NCBI GenBank assembly: GCA_900313155.1
Contig: OMQE01000180.1
Coordinates: forward strand, 1 to 6,910
Source of the DNA: an uncultured Rhodospirillaceae bacterium
Lineage (GTDB): Bacteria > Pseudomonadota > Alphaproteobacteria > RF32 > CAG-239
Direction: 5' to 3'
Length of the DNA: 6,910 nt
Both the position numbers and the translations under genes were made by a program. This document shows positions 1-6,722 of this stretch, piece after piece. The number at the start of each line of letters is the position of its first letter. Position 1 is the first letter of the stretch. The notes beneath the pieces were generated by a model that was not told the DNA's origin, made no database searches, and was given only the letters and a program-made list of their open reading frames with translations.

Positions 1-1
1 A

Positions 2-445
2 ACCACATTTTTAAATAATTTACTGAAAATTTTGGATATTCATAAACGCATAATTACAGTAGAGGATACTCGGGAGTTAATTGTGCCACATCCGAATCGT
101 GTTCACCTCGTCCTCTCCAGAACGGAGCAAACAAACAGCATTAACTACGAAAAAATTATTGACTTGGTTGTGCGTTTTACGCCTGATGCCATTATCGGCG
201 GCGAAATTTCTACCAGTAATGCCAGCGGTATCTGGCAATTGATGGGTTCCGGTCACGATAATTGTTTCGCTACTATACACGCCGAAAGTTCGCAAGAAGC
301 TTATCTGCAATTTATTAAACGTATTATGGCCTCAACCAATGGTGCTGTTAATGTGGAACAAACTCTTGATGAGATGAAACGTAAATTGCATGTTGTGCAA
401 ATTCAACGTTTGGGCAATCAGCGTGCCATTACCGAAGTAACCTGA
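2..445 (+). CDS. virB11: VirB11-like secretion ATPase, C-terminal part (left end cut by window)
   Basis: Hexameric ATPase of the VirB11/GspE/CpaF superfamily, which powers type IV secretion or pilus machines at the inner face of the cytoplasmic membrane. The frame is open from base 2. The first residues, TTFLNNLL, fit the end of a Walker A loop (GKTT), so the protein continues left of the window and the TTG at 32 is not its start. Then come ITVEDTREL (Asp-box region), PHPNRVHL, a Walker B-like segment PDAIIGGEI and the His box GHDNCFATIHAES. The spacing and the tail IQRLGNQRAITEV resemble VirB11 more than CpaF or PilT. One oddity is GGEIST where relatives have GE(L/V)RG, so the usual Arg is absent. 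TGA stop at 443-445. No secretion partner lies inside the window, so the exact machine is unknown. Superfamily call is firm; VirB11 versus CpaF is moderate. Confidence 0.8.
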   Translation, partial: TTFLNNLLKILDIHKRIITVEDTRELIVPHPNRVHLVLSRTEQTNSINYEKIIDLVVRFTPDAIIGGEISTSNASGIWQLMGSGHDNCFATIHAESSQEAYLQFIKRIMASTNGAVNVEQTLDEMKRKLHVVQIQRLGNQRAITEVT

Positions 446-456
446 TACAAAACAAA

Positions 457-978
457 CTAAACCAGATGTAAAACAACCCCGATAACGGCGCTCAACACAA
501 TGTAATAAATCGGGCTGATTTTGTATAAACGCATCGCCAGAACTAAAATTGCCAACAAGCCTAAAGTTTGCCAATTGGTGATTGTTTGCGCCGTAATGCT
601 CCAACCGGCATATAAAATCAGCGCCAACACCGCCGGCCGAATACCCCCTAAAATGGCGGAAACATATTTGTTTTCATGCCATCTGTTTAATAAACGGGCA
701 ATTGTATAAATTACAATCATCGACGGCAAAACTTCGCTTAAAACCGCCACCAAACCACCCGCAAAACCCGCTGTGGTAAAACCGGCATAAGTTGCCATAT
801 TTATTCCCACGGCACCGGGAACAGATTGCGAAACTGCAATCATATCAGTCAGTTCTTGAGTGCTGAACCACGGATATTTTTGTGCTAAATCAAACAAAAA
901 CGGCACGGTCACCAATCCGCCGCCAATAGCAAACAGGCCAATTTTGAAAAATTCCCAAGCCAGAAGAGCATATATCAT
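457..978 (-). CDS. chrA: Short-chain chromate transporter (CHR family), second half-protein
   Basis: Half-size inner-membrane transporter of the CHR (ChrA) family, 173 aa, pairing with the half encoded just upstream. Visible family marks are FAIGGG at residues 16-21 in the first helix and SQSVPGAVGIN at 50-60, followed by several hydrophobic helices (about 76-96, 108-128, 138-150, 156-172). The frame is open to an ATG at 1011, but ATG 978 is preferred: it follows a GAGG box at 987-990 with suitable spacing, and its ATG overlaps the TGA of the upstream gene as ATGA (975-978), a classic translational-coupling junction. It is the last gene of the minus-strand cluster and ends 11 nt from the converging ATPase gene. 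Paired short CHR proteins are known to act together in other bacteria. Whether this pair exports chromate or another oxyanion cannot be told from the sequence. Confidence 0.88.
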   Translation of the reverse strand: MIYALLAWEFFKIGLFAIGGGLVTVPFLFDLAQKYPWFSTQELTDMIAVSQSVPGAVGINMATYAGFTTAGFAGGLVAVLSEVLPSMIVIYTIARLLNRWHENKYVSAILGGIRPAVLALILYAGWSITAQTITNWQTLGLLAILVLAMRLYKISPIYYIVLSAVIGVVLHLV

Positions 979-1526
979 TTTTGTTTCCTCTTCTGCCATA
1001 AAAGCGAACATAAACCGCTAAGCGCCGCTAAAACCACAATTGCAATGGCCGACCATTTGAGCCAAAACAGAAATATTGTCGCCAATGCAAACACAACATA
1101 GCCAAACAAACCACGCACGCCCTTTTGCCACATATCCAGAACCGTGCTGATAATTAAGGCAATCACACTAACGCGAATTCCTGAAAAAGCCCATTGAACA
1201 TATTGATTATCCATATATTGCCGAAGCAAAAGAGCCACCAAAGTTATAATCACCACAGAAGGTGAAATAACCCCTAACGTGGCGCAAATTAACCCCAAAA
1301 CACCTCGCAGTTTATACCCGATAAACGATGCCGCATTAACGGCAATAATTCCCGGTGTGCATTGACCGATGGAATAATAATTCAGAAGTTCTTCTTGGCT
1401 CACCCATTTTTCTTTACTGACGGCTTCGCTTTGCAAAATCGGCAACATGGCATAACCGCCGCCGAAAGTAAAAAGTCCCATTTTGAAAAACAAGGCATAA
1501 AGCCGCCATAAACTGACTTTAGTCAT
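975..1526 (-). CDS. chrA: Short-chain chromate transporter (CHR family), first half-protein
   Basis: Half-size CHR-family transporter of 183 aa, the N-terminal-type partner of the next gene. The first helix carries MGLFTFGGGYAMLP (residues 16-29), and residues 52-64 read SIGQCTPGIIAVN, the family's conserved motif. Further hydrophobic stretches lie at about 76-102, 116-130 and 140-174. The tail WQKRKQK is positively charged, consistent with a cytosolic end. The ATG at 1526 sits inside the last codons of the SGNH hydrolase gene (8-nt overlap, different frame), and the only upstream ribosome-binding match is a weak AGAG, so translation probably depends on ribosomes finishing the hydrolase. Together with the downstream half it equals one full-length ChrA, split into two cistrons. 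The family call is secure; the physiological substrate is not. Confidence 0.9.
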   Translation of the reverse strand: MTKVSLWRLYALFFKMGLFTFGGGYAMLPILQSEAVSKEKWVSQEELLNYYSIGQCTPGIIAVNAASFIGYKLRGVLGLICATLGVISPSVVIITLVALLLRQYMDNQYVQWAFSGIRVSVIALIISTVLDMWQKGVRGLFGYVVFALATIFLFWLKWSAIAIVVLAALSGLCSLLWQKRKQK

Positions 1527-2157
1527 TTTGTGCTCTAACGCTTTCGGTGAGTATTTTTTCTTTTTTTAAGTAGTCAAAAATTTCTTCTGCCAATATCTGA
1601 TGTCCGCGAGCGTTAGGGTGTGTGGCATCGTGATATAGTTTTTCTAAAGTTCGTGTATGCCATTGCGGATAACGGGCAAAAAATTTGATTTTTCGTTCAT
1701 GGCAAATGCGGCAAATTTGGTTATTGTAGCGTTCTACATCTTCATTGCGGCGGACCAACGCCGCTGTTGGCAAATAACGCTTTTCCACAACCGGTAATAA
1801 GTCAAACACCACAATTTGTGCGCCGCTTTTTTGCAACGTGTCGAGCAAGTTGTTCCAATACATTTCACGTGCACCAAAAGAAAAATCAAGCGCTAAATTA
1901 CTGTCCTTTCGGCGGCGTAAATCGTTTGTGCCAAGCGAGACAAGTAGCAAGTCAAAATGTCTGGAAAGGACCTCATGCACCGCGCGCATAGACGCATCGG
2001 CAATATTATCTCCGGCTTGTGCCAAATTATTAAATAAATATGCCGACGGATAATCTTGTAAAATTAGTTTTCCCAAGCGCGCGAACCACCCCAAATCTTC
2101 GCTATCATAATAGCCATGCGTAATACTGTCGCCAATTGCACCGATAAGTTTGACCAT
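1519..2157 (-). CDS. SGNH/GDSL-family hydrolase (esterase/lipase-like), cytoplasmic
   Basis: SGNH hydrolase of 212 aa, a fold that cleaves ester or thioester bonds with a Ser-His-Asp triad. All four family blocks are present: GDSITHG with nucleophile Ser11 (block I), the oxyanion-hole Gly49 in LAQAGDN (block II), Asn78 in SLGTND (block III), and Asp177/His180 in DATHPNARGH (block V). There is no signal peptide or lipobox and the protein starts directly into the first beta strand, so it probably acts in the cytoplasm. ATG 2157 follows a strong AAGGAG at 2164-2169 with 6-nt spacing. It lies 52 nt after the membrane-protein gene and overlaps the first CHR gene by 8 nt. The natural substrate is unknown; lysophospholipase, thioesterase and acetyl-esterase roles are all possible for this fold. 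Presence in a transporter operon does not resolve it. Confidence 0.9.
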   Translation of the reverse strand: MVKLIGAIGDSITHGYYDSEDLGWFARLGKLILQDYPSAYLFNNLAQAGDNIADASMRAVHEVLSRHFDLLLVSLGTNDLRRRKDSNLALDFSFGAREMYWNNLLDTLQKSGAQIVVFDLLPVVEKRYLPTAALVRRNEDVERYNNQICRICHERKIKFFARYPQWHTRTLEKLYHDATHPNARGHQILAEEIFDYLKKEKILTESVRAQND

Positions 2158-2209
2158 ATTATTCTCCTTTAGTTTATTAAATAAGCTTCATAATTTTGGC
2201 TGACAAGAC

Positions 2210-2812
2210 CTATTCTTTACCATAACCGTAACGCAGTAAAAGATTTAAAAAAGACAAATAAAACAACGATTCTGCAAGTTCTTCCAATATTTCATTATCA
2301 AAAGGACGTTCTGCCAAAAGCGCCAAAACGCCGCCCAGTGTCAAAAACAAAAGTTCCCACACATAAATCGGCGCTGTCTTGATATATTTCCACGCTGTTA
2401 CATATACCTTAAGCCAAAAAAAATAAACAATAACAAAGGTGGTAAAAATATTGCGTATCCAGCGCAAAGTTTCTCCAAACGGTATATCGGACCAATTACA
2501 ACTTATCAACGTTGTGTAGGCTGCACACAACCAATAACGCCCCATATTAACTTCGCGAATAATTATCAACACCGTCAAAAGGCTGAAAAATATAAACAAA
2601 GTTTTATCTTTTTGCACACACCAAGCTGCACACAAACCGACAACACAAATTATGAGTTGCAGGCTTTCCACCACACCGTCTTCCACGTACCAACGAGCAG
2701 AAGTATATTGCATCAGTGGGTACATTGCCAAAGCCAATAAAAGTTCGGCAAGTGTCAAAAAATTGCCGGAAAAATCCAGTCTGCTTAATGTGCTTTTGAA
2801 TAAGTTTAGCAT
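2210..2812 (-). CDS. Unrecognised polytopic membrane protein with conserved-looking acidic motifs
   Basis: I do not recognise a named function. The protein is 200 aa and very hydrophobic, with about six likely transmembrane segments (18-36, 50-66, 71-86, 120-136, 151-167, 178-194). Charged residues sit at or near helix ends: EDGVVE (44-49), REVNMGR (86-92), AERPFD (167-172) and EELAES (177-182). The pattern EDG-x-x-E followed about 40 residues later by RE(V/I)-x-x-GR resembles a group of uncharacterised bacterial membrane proteins with EDG..E and EEI..G.R motifs; this is recollection, not a search. ATG 2812 is preferred over the in-frame TTG at 2824 because GAGG overlaps that TTG and lies 6 nt before the ATG. 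It sits 45 nt after the CDF exporter and 52 nt before the SGNH hydrolase, so it is probably in the same transcript. Confidence 0.8.
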   Translation of the reverse strand: MLNLFKSTLSRLDFSGNFLTLAELLLALAMYPLMQYTSARWYVEDGVVESLQLIICVVGLCAAWCVQKDKTLFIFFSLLTVLIIIREVNMGRYWLCAAYTTLISCNWSDIPFGETLRWIRNIFTTFVIVYFFWLKVYVTAWKYIKTAPIYVWELLFLTLGGVLALLAERPFDNEILEELAESLFYLSFLNLLLRYGYGKE

Positions 2813-2857
2813 TTTTATCCTCAACTTGTTTGTTTTAATATATGCACGAAAAGTTCG

Positions 2858-3778
2858 TTATAAATTACAATCAACACAACAATTATGTTGCTCAACTTGA
2901 ATGTTACAGTGCGTAATGCCGAATTTTTTGTTCAGTAGCTGACTAATTTGTCGCGATATATCTAAATTACACGATTCTACATGGCATTCGAGCGCCGTTT
3001 CATGTTCACTGATGCTCCACAAATGAACGTGATGAATACCACTGATGCCGTCTAGTGCCAAAACCGCTCGTTTAACTTCTTCAACATCAATATCGGTTGG
3101 TGCGGCGTTCATTAAAATATCTACAATTTTCGGAAACGAAACAACAGCCTGAAAAATCATATAAAATGCAATTATCAACGCTACAATGCCGTCAATTCGA
3201 TAAATGCCGAACCACAGCACACATAAACCGGAAATAATCACCCCGACAGAACCGAAGGCATCGGCCAAATTATGAATAAATACCATTTTCATATTAGCGT
3301 TATGGTGTGCATCATGGTGTGAAATTTTAGCGGTTACGGCATCAATTACCAACGCCAATACTGAAATCCAAATAATGATATGACCGTCAATAATTTCCGG
3401 TTTAATTAGGCGTTCCACACCTTCCAGCAACAAATAACAGCCGGAAATAAAAAGCAAAATCAAGTTGACAAATCCGCCGATAATCTCCGCGCGTTTAAAA
3501 CCGTATGTGTATTTTGCCGACGCCTTTTTGCGGCCGATTTTAAAAGCAATCACGGCAATTAAAATAGACAAGGCATCGGAGGTGTTGTGCAAGGCATCGC
3601 CAATCAGTGCCACACTACCGGCCACAATACCGCCAACAAATTCTGCCGCTGAAAGTAACATATTAACAGCAAACGATAGCAACAACAGCCGTACCGATGT
3701 TTCACTTACTTCATTATGGTGGTGACAACATAAGCCGAGATGCTTGTGCGCGTTATGTTCCAAATGCTTGCCTGTCAT
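2858..3778 (-). CDS. czcD: Cation diffusion facilitator (CzcD/ZitB-type zinc exporter)
   Basis: Inner-membrane CDF exporter, 306 aa, expected to expel Zn2+ (possibly Cd2+ or Co2+) in exchange for protons. After a His/Cys-rich N-terminus (H5, H8, H11, H13, C17, C18, H19-H21) come about six helices. The transport site is intact: HNTSD in helix 2 (H64, D68) and HNLAD in helix 5 (H169, D173), the HxxxD pair typical of zinc-type CDFs. A His-rich cytoplasmic loop follows helix 4 (H154, H155, H158, H159). The C-terminal domain contains IHHVHLWSIS and ends with an unusual cysteine cluster (C300, C301, C304). ATG 3778 is chosen over an upstream in-frame start at 3862 because GGAGA precedes it at good spacing, homology begins there, and the extension would run through the promoter region. 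It is the first gene of the minus-strand cluster. Family is certain; metal preference is inferred. Confidence 0.93.
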   Translation of the reverse strand: MTGKHLEHNAHKHLGLCCHHHNEVSETSVRLLLLSFAVNMLLSAAEFVGGIVAGSVALIGDALHNTSDALSILIAVIAFKIGRKKASAKYTYGFKRAEIIGGFVNLILLFISGCYLLLEGVERLIKPEIIDGHIIIWISVLALVIDAVTAKISHHDAHHNANMKMVFIHNLADAFGSVGVIISGLCVLWFGIYRIDGIVALIIAFYMIFQAVVSFPKIVDILMNAAPTDIDVEEVKRAVLALDGISGIHHVHLWSISEHETALECHVESCNLDISRQISQLLNKKFGITHCNIQVEQHNCCVDCNL

Positions 3779-3912
3779 ATTTTTTCTCCGTTTATTTTCC
3801 AAAAATAAGATGCTACCGAACTCTAATAAAGTCAAGTTATAATTTCTGTAAAATATAAACAAAAACTTAAAGTTTGTGGAATATAATGTATCAAAAAGAA
3901 AGGAATATAATC
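3779..3912. promoter_or_regulatory. Divergent promoter region between cation exporter and AMMECR1 fusion gene
   Basis: This 134-nt AT-rich gap is the only region that can hold promoters for both divergent genes. On the plus strand TATAAT at 3882-3887 is a perfect -10 match about 25 nt before ATG 3913, but no good -35 lies 16-18 bp upstream. On the minus strand TTGACT (3830-3835) could be a -35, with the poor -10 CATCTT 17 bp downstream (3807-3812). I see no convincing metal-responsive operator or riboswitch. The region is firm as intergenic; the individual boxes are tentative. Confidence 0.45.
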
Positions 3913-5286
3913 ATGACAATTTTAGCCGCCGTGGCGGTTCCGCACCCGCCAATTATTTTGCCGGAAGTCGGCAAGGGTGAAGAGCAAAAAATAGCCCATA
4001 CAACAGCCGCATATCAGCAGGCGATGATGTTCTTAAAATCCTATCAGCCGGAAACGCTTATTATTATCAGTCCGCATACCACACTTTATGCCGATTATTT
4101 TCACGTTTCATCGGGTAAAACGGCACACGGCGATTTTATTCGTTTCAACGCGCCACAAGTGATGGAAGATGCCGAATATGATGTTGAGTTTGTGCAAGAA
4201 CTGGAAAAGGTTTGCCACAATCAGGGGTTTCCGTGTGGCACGCAAGGCGAACAAATGCCGGAACTTGACCACGGTACATTGATTCCGTTGCGTTTTTGGC
4301 ATCAAGCCGGTGGTAAAGGAAAAATTGTGCGTCTTGGTTTGTCAGGTTTAAGCTTGCTCCACCACTACGAATTAGGGCGCATCTTAGCAGCAGTGTCGCA
4401 AAAATTGAACCGCCGCACGGTAATTATAGCCAGTGGAGATTTATCGCACAAACTATTGTCTGAAGGCCCTTATGGTTTTGCTGCCGAAGGTCCGGTTTTT
4501 GATGCGCAAATTACCGATATATTTAAATCTGCCGATTTTGCAAAAATGTTGTCGATGCCGCCGCAGTTGTGTGACGCTGCCGGTGAGTGCGGTCATCGTT
4601 CTTTTGTTATTATGGCCGGCGCATTTGATTGCAAGGCTCTTAAAAGTGATTTGCTCTCGTATGAAGGGCCGTTTGGTGTCGGTTATGGTGTGGCAACATT
4701 TTCAATTACCGGTGATGATGCTTCTCGAAATTTTGCGGATAAATTACGTGAGGAACACCTGAAAATGATTAACAAAGAAGATGCTTATGTGCGTTTGGCA
4801 CGTTATACGGTTGAACATTTTGTGCGCACCGGGCTGATGCCGTTAGACATACCGCAATTACTTCCGGAAATGCTTATAGAAAGGGCAGGGGTATTTGTTT
4901 CACTTAAAAAACGCGGGCAACTGCGCGGTTGTATCGGTACAATTTCACCGGTGCAAACGTCTTTGGCGCTGGAAATTATCCGAAACGCCGTTTCAGCTTG
5001 TTCTCAAGACCCGCGCTTTTCGCCGGTTCGCCTTGAAGAACTTGATGAGTTGGTATACAGTGTTGATGTGCTTAAACCTGCCGAACCTGTATCTTCGGTT
5101 GAAGTATTAGATGCTAAAAAATATGGCGTTATTGTGCAAAACGGCTCTCGCCGCGGTTTGCTTTTGCCTGATATTGAGGGGGTGGAAACGCCGGCCGAAC
5201 AAATTGCTATTGCCAAACAAAAAGCGGGTATTCTGCCTTATGAAGAAGTGCAATTATCCCGCTTTGAAGTTGTTCGCCATAAATAG
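3913..5286 (+). CDS. amrA: LigB/Memo-like domain fused to AMMECR1 domain (AmmeMemoRadiSam system protein A type)
   Basis: Two-domain protein of 457 aa. Residues 1 to about 265 match the class III extradiol dioxygenase LigB/Memo fold; likely metal or active-site histidines are H11 (VPHPPII), H55 (SPHTTLY), H120 (LDHGTLIPL) and H179 (SGDLSH), all present. Residues about 288-450 are an AMMECR1 domain with the signature LRGCIG (337-342), followed by RNAVSACSQDPRF and a YGVIVQNGSRRGLLLPD segment. This architecture belongs to the AmmeMemoRadiSam gene set, in which these proteins occur with a radical SAM enzyme; the biochemical role is not established. ATG 3913 is preferred over the in-frame TTG 3874 and ATG 3886 because AAGGA precedes it and the domain starts at once. 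No radical SAM gene is next to it: it stands alone between a divergent exporter and a convergent pilin 4 nt away. Symbol used with caution. Confidence 0.88.
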   Translation: MTILAAVAVPHPPIILPEVGKGEEQKIAHTTAAYQQAMMFLKSYQPETLIIISPHTTLYADYFHVSSGKTAHGDFIRFNAPQVMEDAEYDVEFVQELEKVCHNQGFPCGTQGEQMPELDHGTLIPLRFWHQAGGKGKIVRLGLSGLSLLHHYELGRILAAVSQKLNRRTVIIASGDLSHKLLSEGPYGFAAEGPVFDAQITDIFKSADFAKMLSMPPQLCDAAGECGHRSFVIMAGAFDCKALKSDLLSYEGPFGVGYGVATFSITGDDASRNFADKLREEHLKMINKEDAYVRLARYTVEHFVRTGLMPLDIPQLLPEMLIERAGVFVSLKKRGQLRGCIGTISPVQTSLALEIIRNAVSACSQDPRFSPVRLEELDELVYSVDVLKPAEPVSSVEVLDAKKYGVIVQNGSRRGLLLPDIEGVETPAEQIAIAKQKAGILPYEEVQLSRFEVVRHK

Positions 5287-5290
5287 TGTT

Positions 5291-5932
5291 TTAGTAATAT
5301 TTGACCACCATAATGCAAGTGTCGCCGGTGCAATTGCAACCGGTCATTGCCTCATCAACTTGGAGCGCGGTACTGCCCGCACAACCGATGGCATAAGCCG
5401 GACTGTTGCTAACTGCTTGTGTTTTGCAGTCTAAATGCAAACTACTGGCGACCGTACTTTTGGCATTTTCTGCCGCAGCGAAACCAATCCCGATAAAAGT
5501 GCTGTTCTGCCCGCTTTTCCAATCTTGCGCTGCCAATCGCAAACATTCTGCAGCTGAAATTCCGGTATATGTAATTGTGAAAGCTAAATCGTCACTTGTT
5601 TCACCGGTTTCTGCCAATAGAGTGGAACTTTCAATTTTGGCATCACCGCTGAACATAGTCGTTAAATCTGTGCTATTAGGAGTAATCATATCCCCCGGAA
5701 CGGCTTTCATTTTTATAGCCACATTATTACTCAAGCCAGCATAAGATGACGCTTGCTCGCCAATCATTGACACGCGCGAAGCAATTTCGTTGACCTGTGC
5801 TAGCGTATGGCTTATCCGATATTGCATCATGGCCTTTGTATAAGCGGCTAAACCACCTACCGAAAGCACACCAATAATCGCTAAAACGCCAATCATCTCA
5901 ATCATTGAGCGTCCGCTTTGTAAGTTTTTCAT
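5291..5932 (-). CDS. Type IV pilin-like / pseudopilin protein
   Basis: Prepilin-like protein of 213 aa. The N-terminus is a short basic leader ending in Gly7, then RSMIE and a hydrophobic helix to about residue 30. Cleavage after Gly7 would put Glu12 at the +5 position required for pilin assembly, but +1 would be Arg instead of the usual Phe/Met. The helix continues as an amphipathic stretch (about 31-60) typical of the pilin N-terminal alpha helix. The globular part is rich in Ser/Thr/Ala and holds six cysteines (130, 169, 184, 199, 201, 206), allowing disulfides outside the membrane. A GGAG box lies 8-9 nt before ATG 5932. The gene lies 24 nt downstream of ctrA with no terminator between, so the two are probably co-transcribed. 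No prepilin peptidase or assembly gene is nearby, so major pilin, minor pilin and secretion pseudopilin remain open. Confidence 0.85.
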   Translation of the reverse strand: MKNLQSGRSMIEMIGVLAIIGVLSVGGLAAYTKAMMQYRISHTLAQVNEIASRVSMIGEQASSYAGLSNNVAIKMKAVPGDMITPNSTDLTTMFSGDAKIESSTLLAETGETSDDLAFTITYTGISAAECLRLAAQDWKSGQNSTFIGIGFAAAENAKSTVASSLHLDCKTQAVSNSPAYAIGCAGSTALQVDEAMTGCNCTGDTCIMVVKYY

Positions 5933-5956
5933 CTTTTATTGCTCCGTTACTGTCAC

Positions 5957-6643
5957 CTACTTTTTTTCGTCCGGATCACGCAAAACATAGCCACGCCCCC
6001 ACACGGTTTCAATATAGTTCTTTCCGCCGGAAGCTTTTTCCAATTTTTTACGCAGTTTGCAAATAAACACATCAATAATCTTCAATTCCGGCTCATCAAT
6101 GCCACCGTAGAGGTGGTTTAAGAACTGGTCTTTATTGAGTGTTGCCCCTTTGCGTAAAGAAAGGAGCTCCATAATACCATACTCCTTACCGGTTAAGTGC
6201 AAAGTTTTTCCTTTAACGGTTACGGTCTGTGTATCTAAATCAATAGCCACATCACCGGTTTTAATTACAGAATTTGAGTGTCCTTTAGAACGGCGTACCA
6301 CGGCTTGAATACGTGCCAAAAGCTCGGCACGGTCAAATGGCTTGGTTAAATAATCATCAGCACCATAACCCAAACCTTTCACTTTTTCATCTGGTTTGCT
6401 TAAACCGGAAAGAATAAGCACCGGCGTATTAACTTTGGCATTACGCAAATTTTTCAACACTTCATAACCGGTCATATCCGGCAACATCAGATCTAAAATG
6501 ATAATGTCATAGTCATAGAACTTTGCAATATCCAATCCTTCTTCGCCATATTCACTGGAATCAACTACCATGCCCTCTTTTTTGAGTATCGATTCCACAC
6601 TTTGCGCCATACCATAATCATCTTCAATCAGCAACACTCTCAT
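5957..6643 (-). CDS. ctrA: Cell-cycle response regulator CtrA (OmpR-type)
   Basis: Response regulator of 228 aa, close to the usual length of about 231. The receiver domain (1 to about 118) has the acidic pocket E7/D8/D9, phospho-acceptor D51 in ILDLMLPD, the switch Ser79 and Lys101 in LTKPF. The winged-helix output domain (about 124-225) has LTGKEY, LSLRKG, LNHLYGG, EPELKIIDVFICKLRKK and ETVWGRGYVLRDP, which are diagnostic for alphaproteobacterial CtrA. In that class CtrA binds TTAA-containing sites and controls replication, division, motility and pili. ATG 6643 is preferred over an in-frame ATG at 6694 because homology begins at MRVLLIEDD and the upstream ATG overlaps the likely -10 box. 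The C-terminus ends DPDEKK, lacking the terminal Ala-Ala that ClpXP recognises in Caulobacter CtrA. A pilin gene follows 24 nt downstream. Confidence 0.96.
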   Translation of the reverse strand: MRVLLIEDDYGMAQSVESILKKEGMVVDSSEYGEEGLDIAKFYDYDIIILDLMLPDMTGYEVLKNLRNAKVNTPVLILSGLSKPDEKVKGLGYGADDYLTKPFDRAELLARIQAVVRRSKGHSNSVIKTGDVAIDLDTQTVTVKGKTLHLTGKEYGIMELLSLRKGATLNKDQFLNHLYGGIDEPELKIIDVFICKLRKKLEKASGGKNYIETVWGRGYVLRDPDEKK

Positions 6644-6692
6644 ATTGTCCAGCCTTTCACAAAAAATTGCACCTATAAGTTTAACTTTAACC

Positions 6693-6722
6693 ATTTTATG
6701 CTAAATGAAAAGCACTTGTTAA
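6693..6722 (-). promoter_or_regulatory. Probable ctrA promoter
   Basis: Reading the minus strand, TTAACA (6717-6722) is a 5/6 match to the -35 consensus and TAAAAT (6693-6698) a 5/6 match to the -10, separated by 18 bp. Transcription would start near 6686, leaving a leader of about 43 nt before ATG 6643. The -35 lies inside the 18-bp palindrome described separately. Confidence 0.5.

Noticed and set aside
32..445. The TTG at 32 as a real start of a short ATPase-like protein
   Set aside because: The frame is open to the window edge and the residues before it match the end of a Walker A loop, so the gene is cut, not short.
2846..2858. Small hairpin ACGAA-loop-TTCGT at the end of the cation exporter gene, as a terminator
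   Set aside because: The stem is only 5 bp with a 3-nt loop and no T-tract follows on the transcribed strand, so it does not support termination.
5327..5345. Inverted CCGGT...ACCGG near the 3' end of the pilin gene, as a terminator or bidirectional structure
   Set aside because: It lies within the coding sequence, the stem is 5 bp with a 9-nt loop, and no T-run follows.
6643..6694. N-terminally extended CtrA starting at ATG 6694
   Set aside because: The extra 17 residues do not belong to the receiver domain and the codon overlaps the proposed -10 box; MRVLLIEDD at 6643 is the family start.
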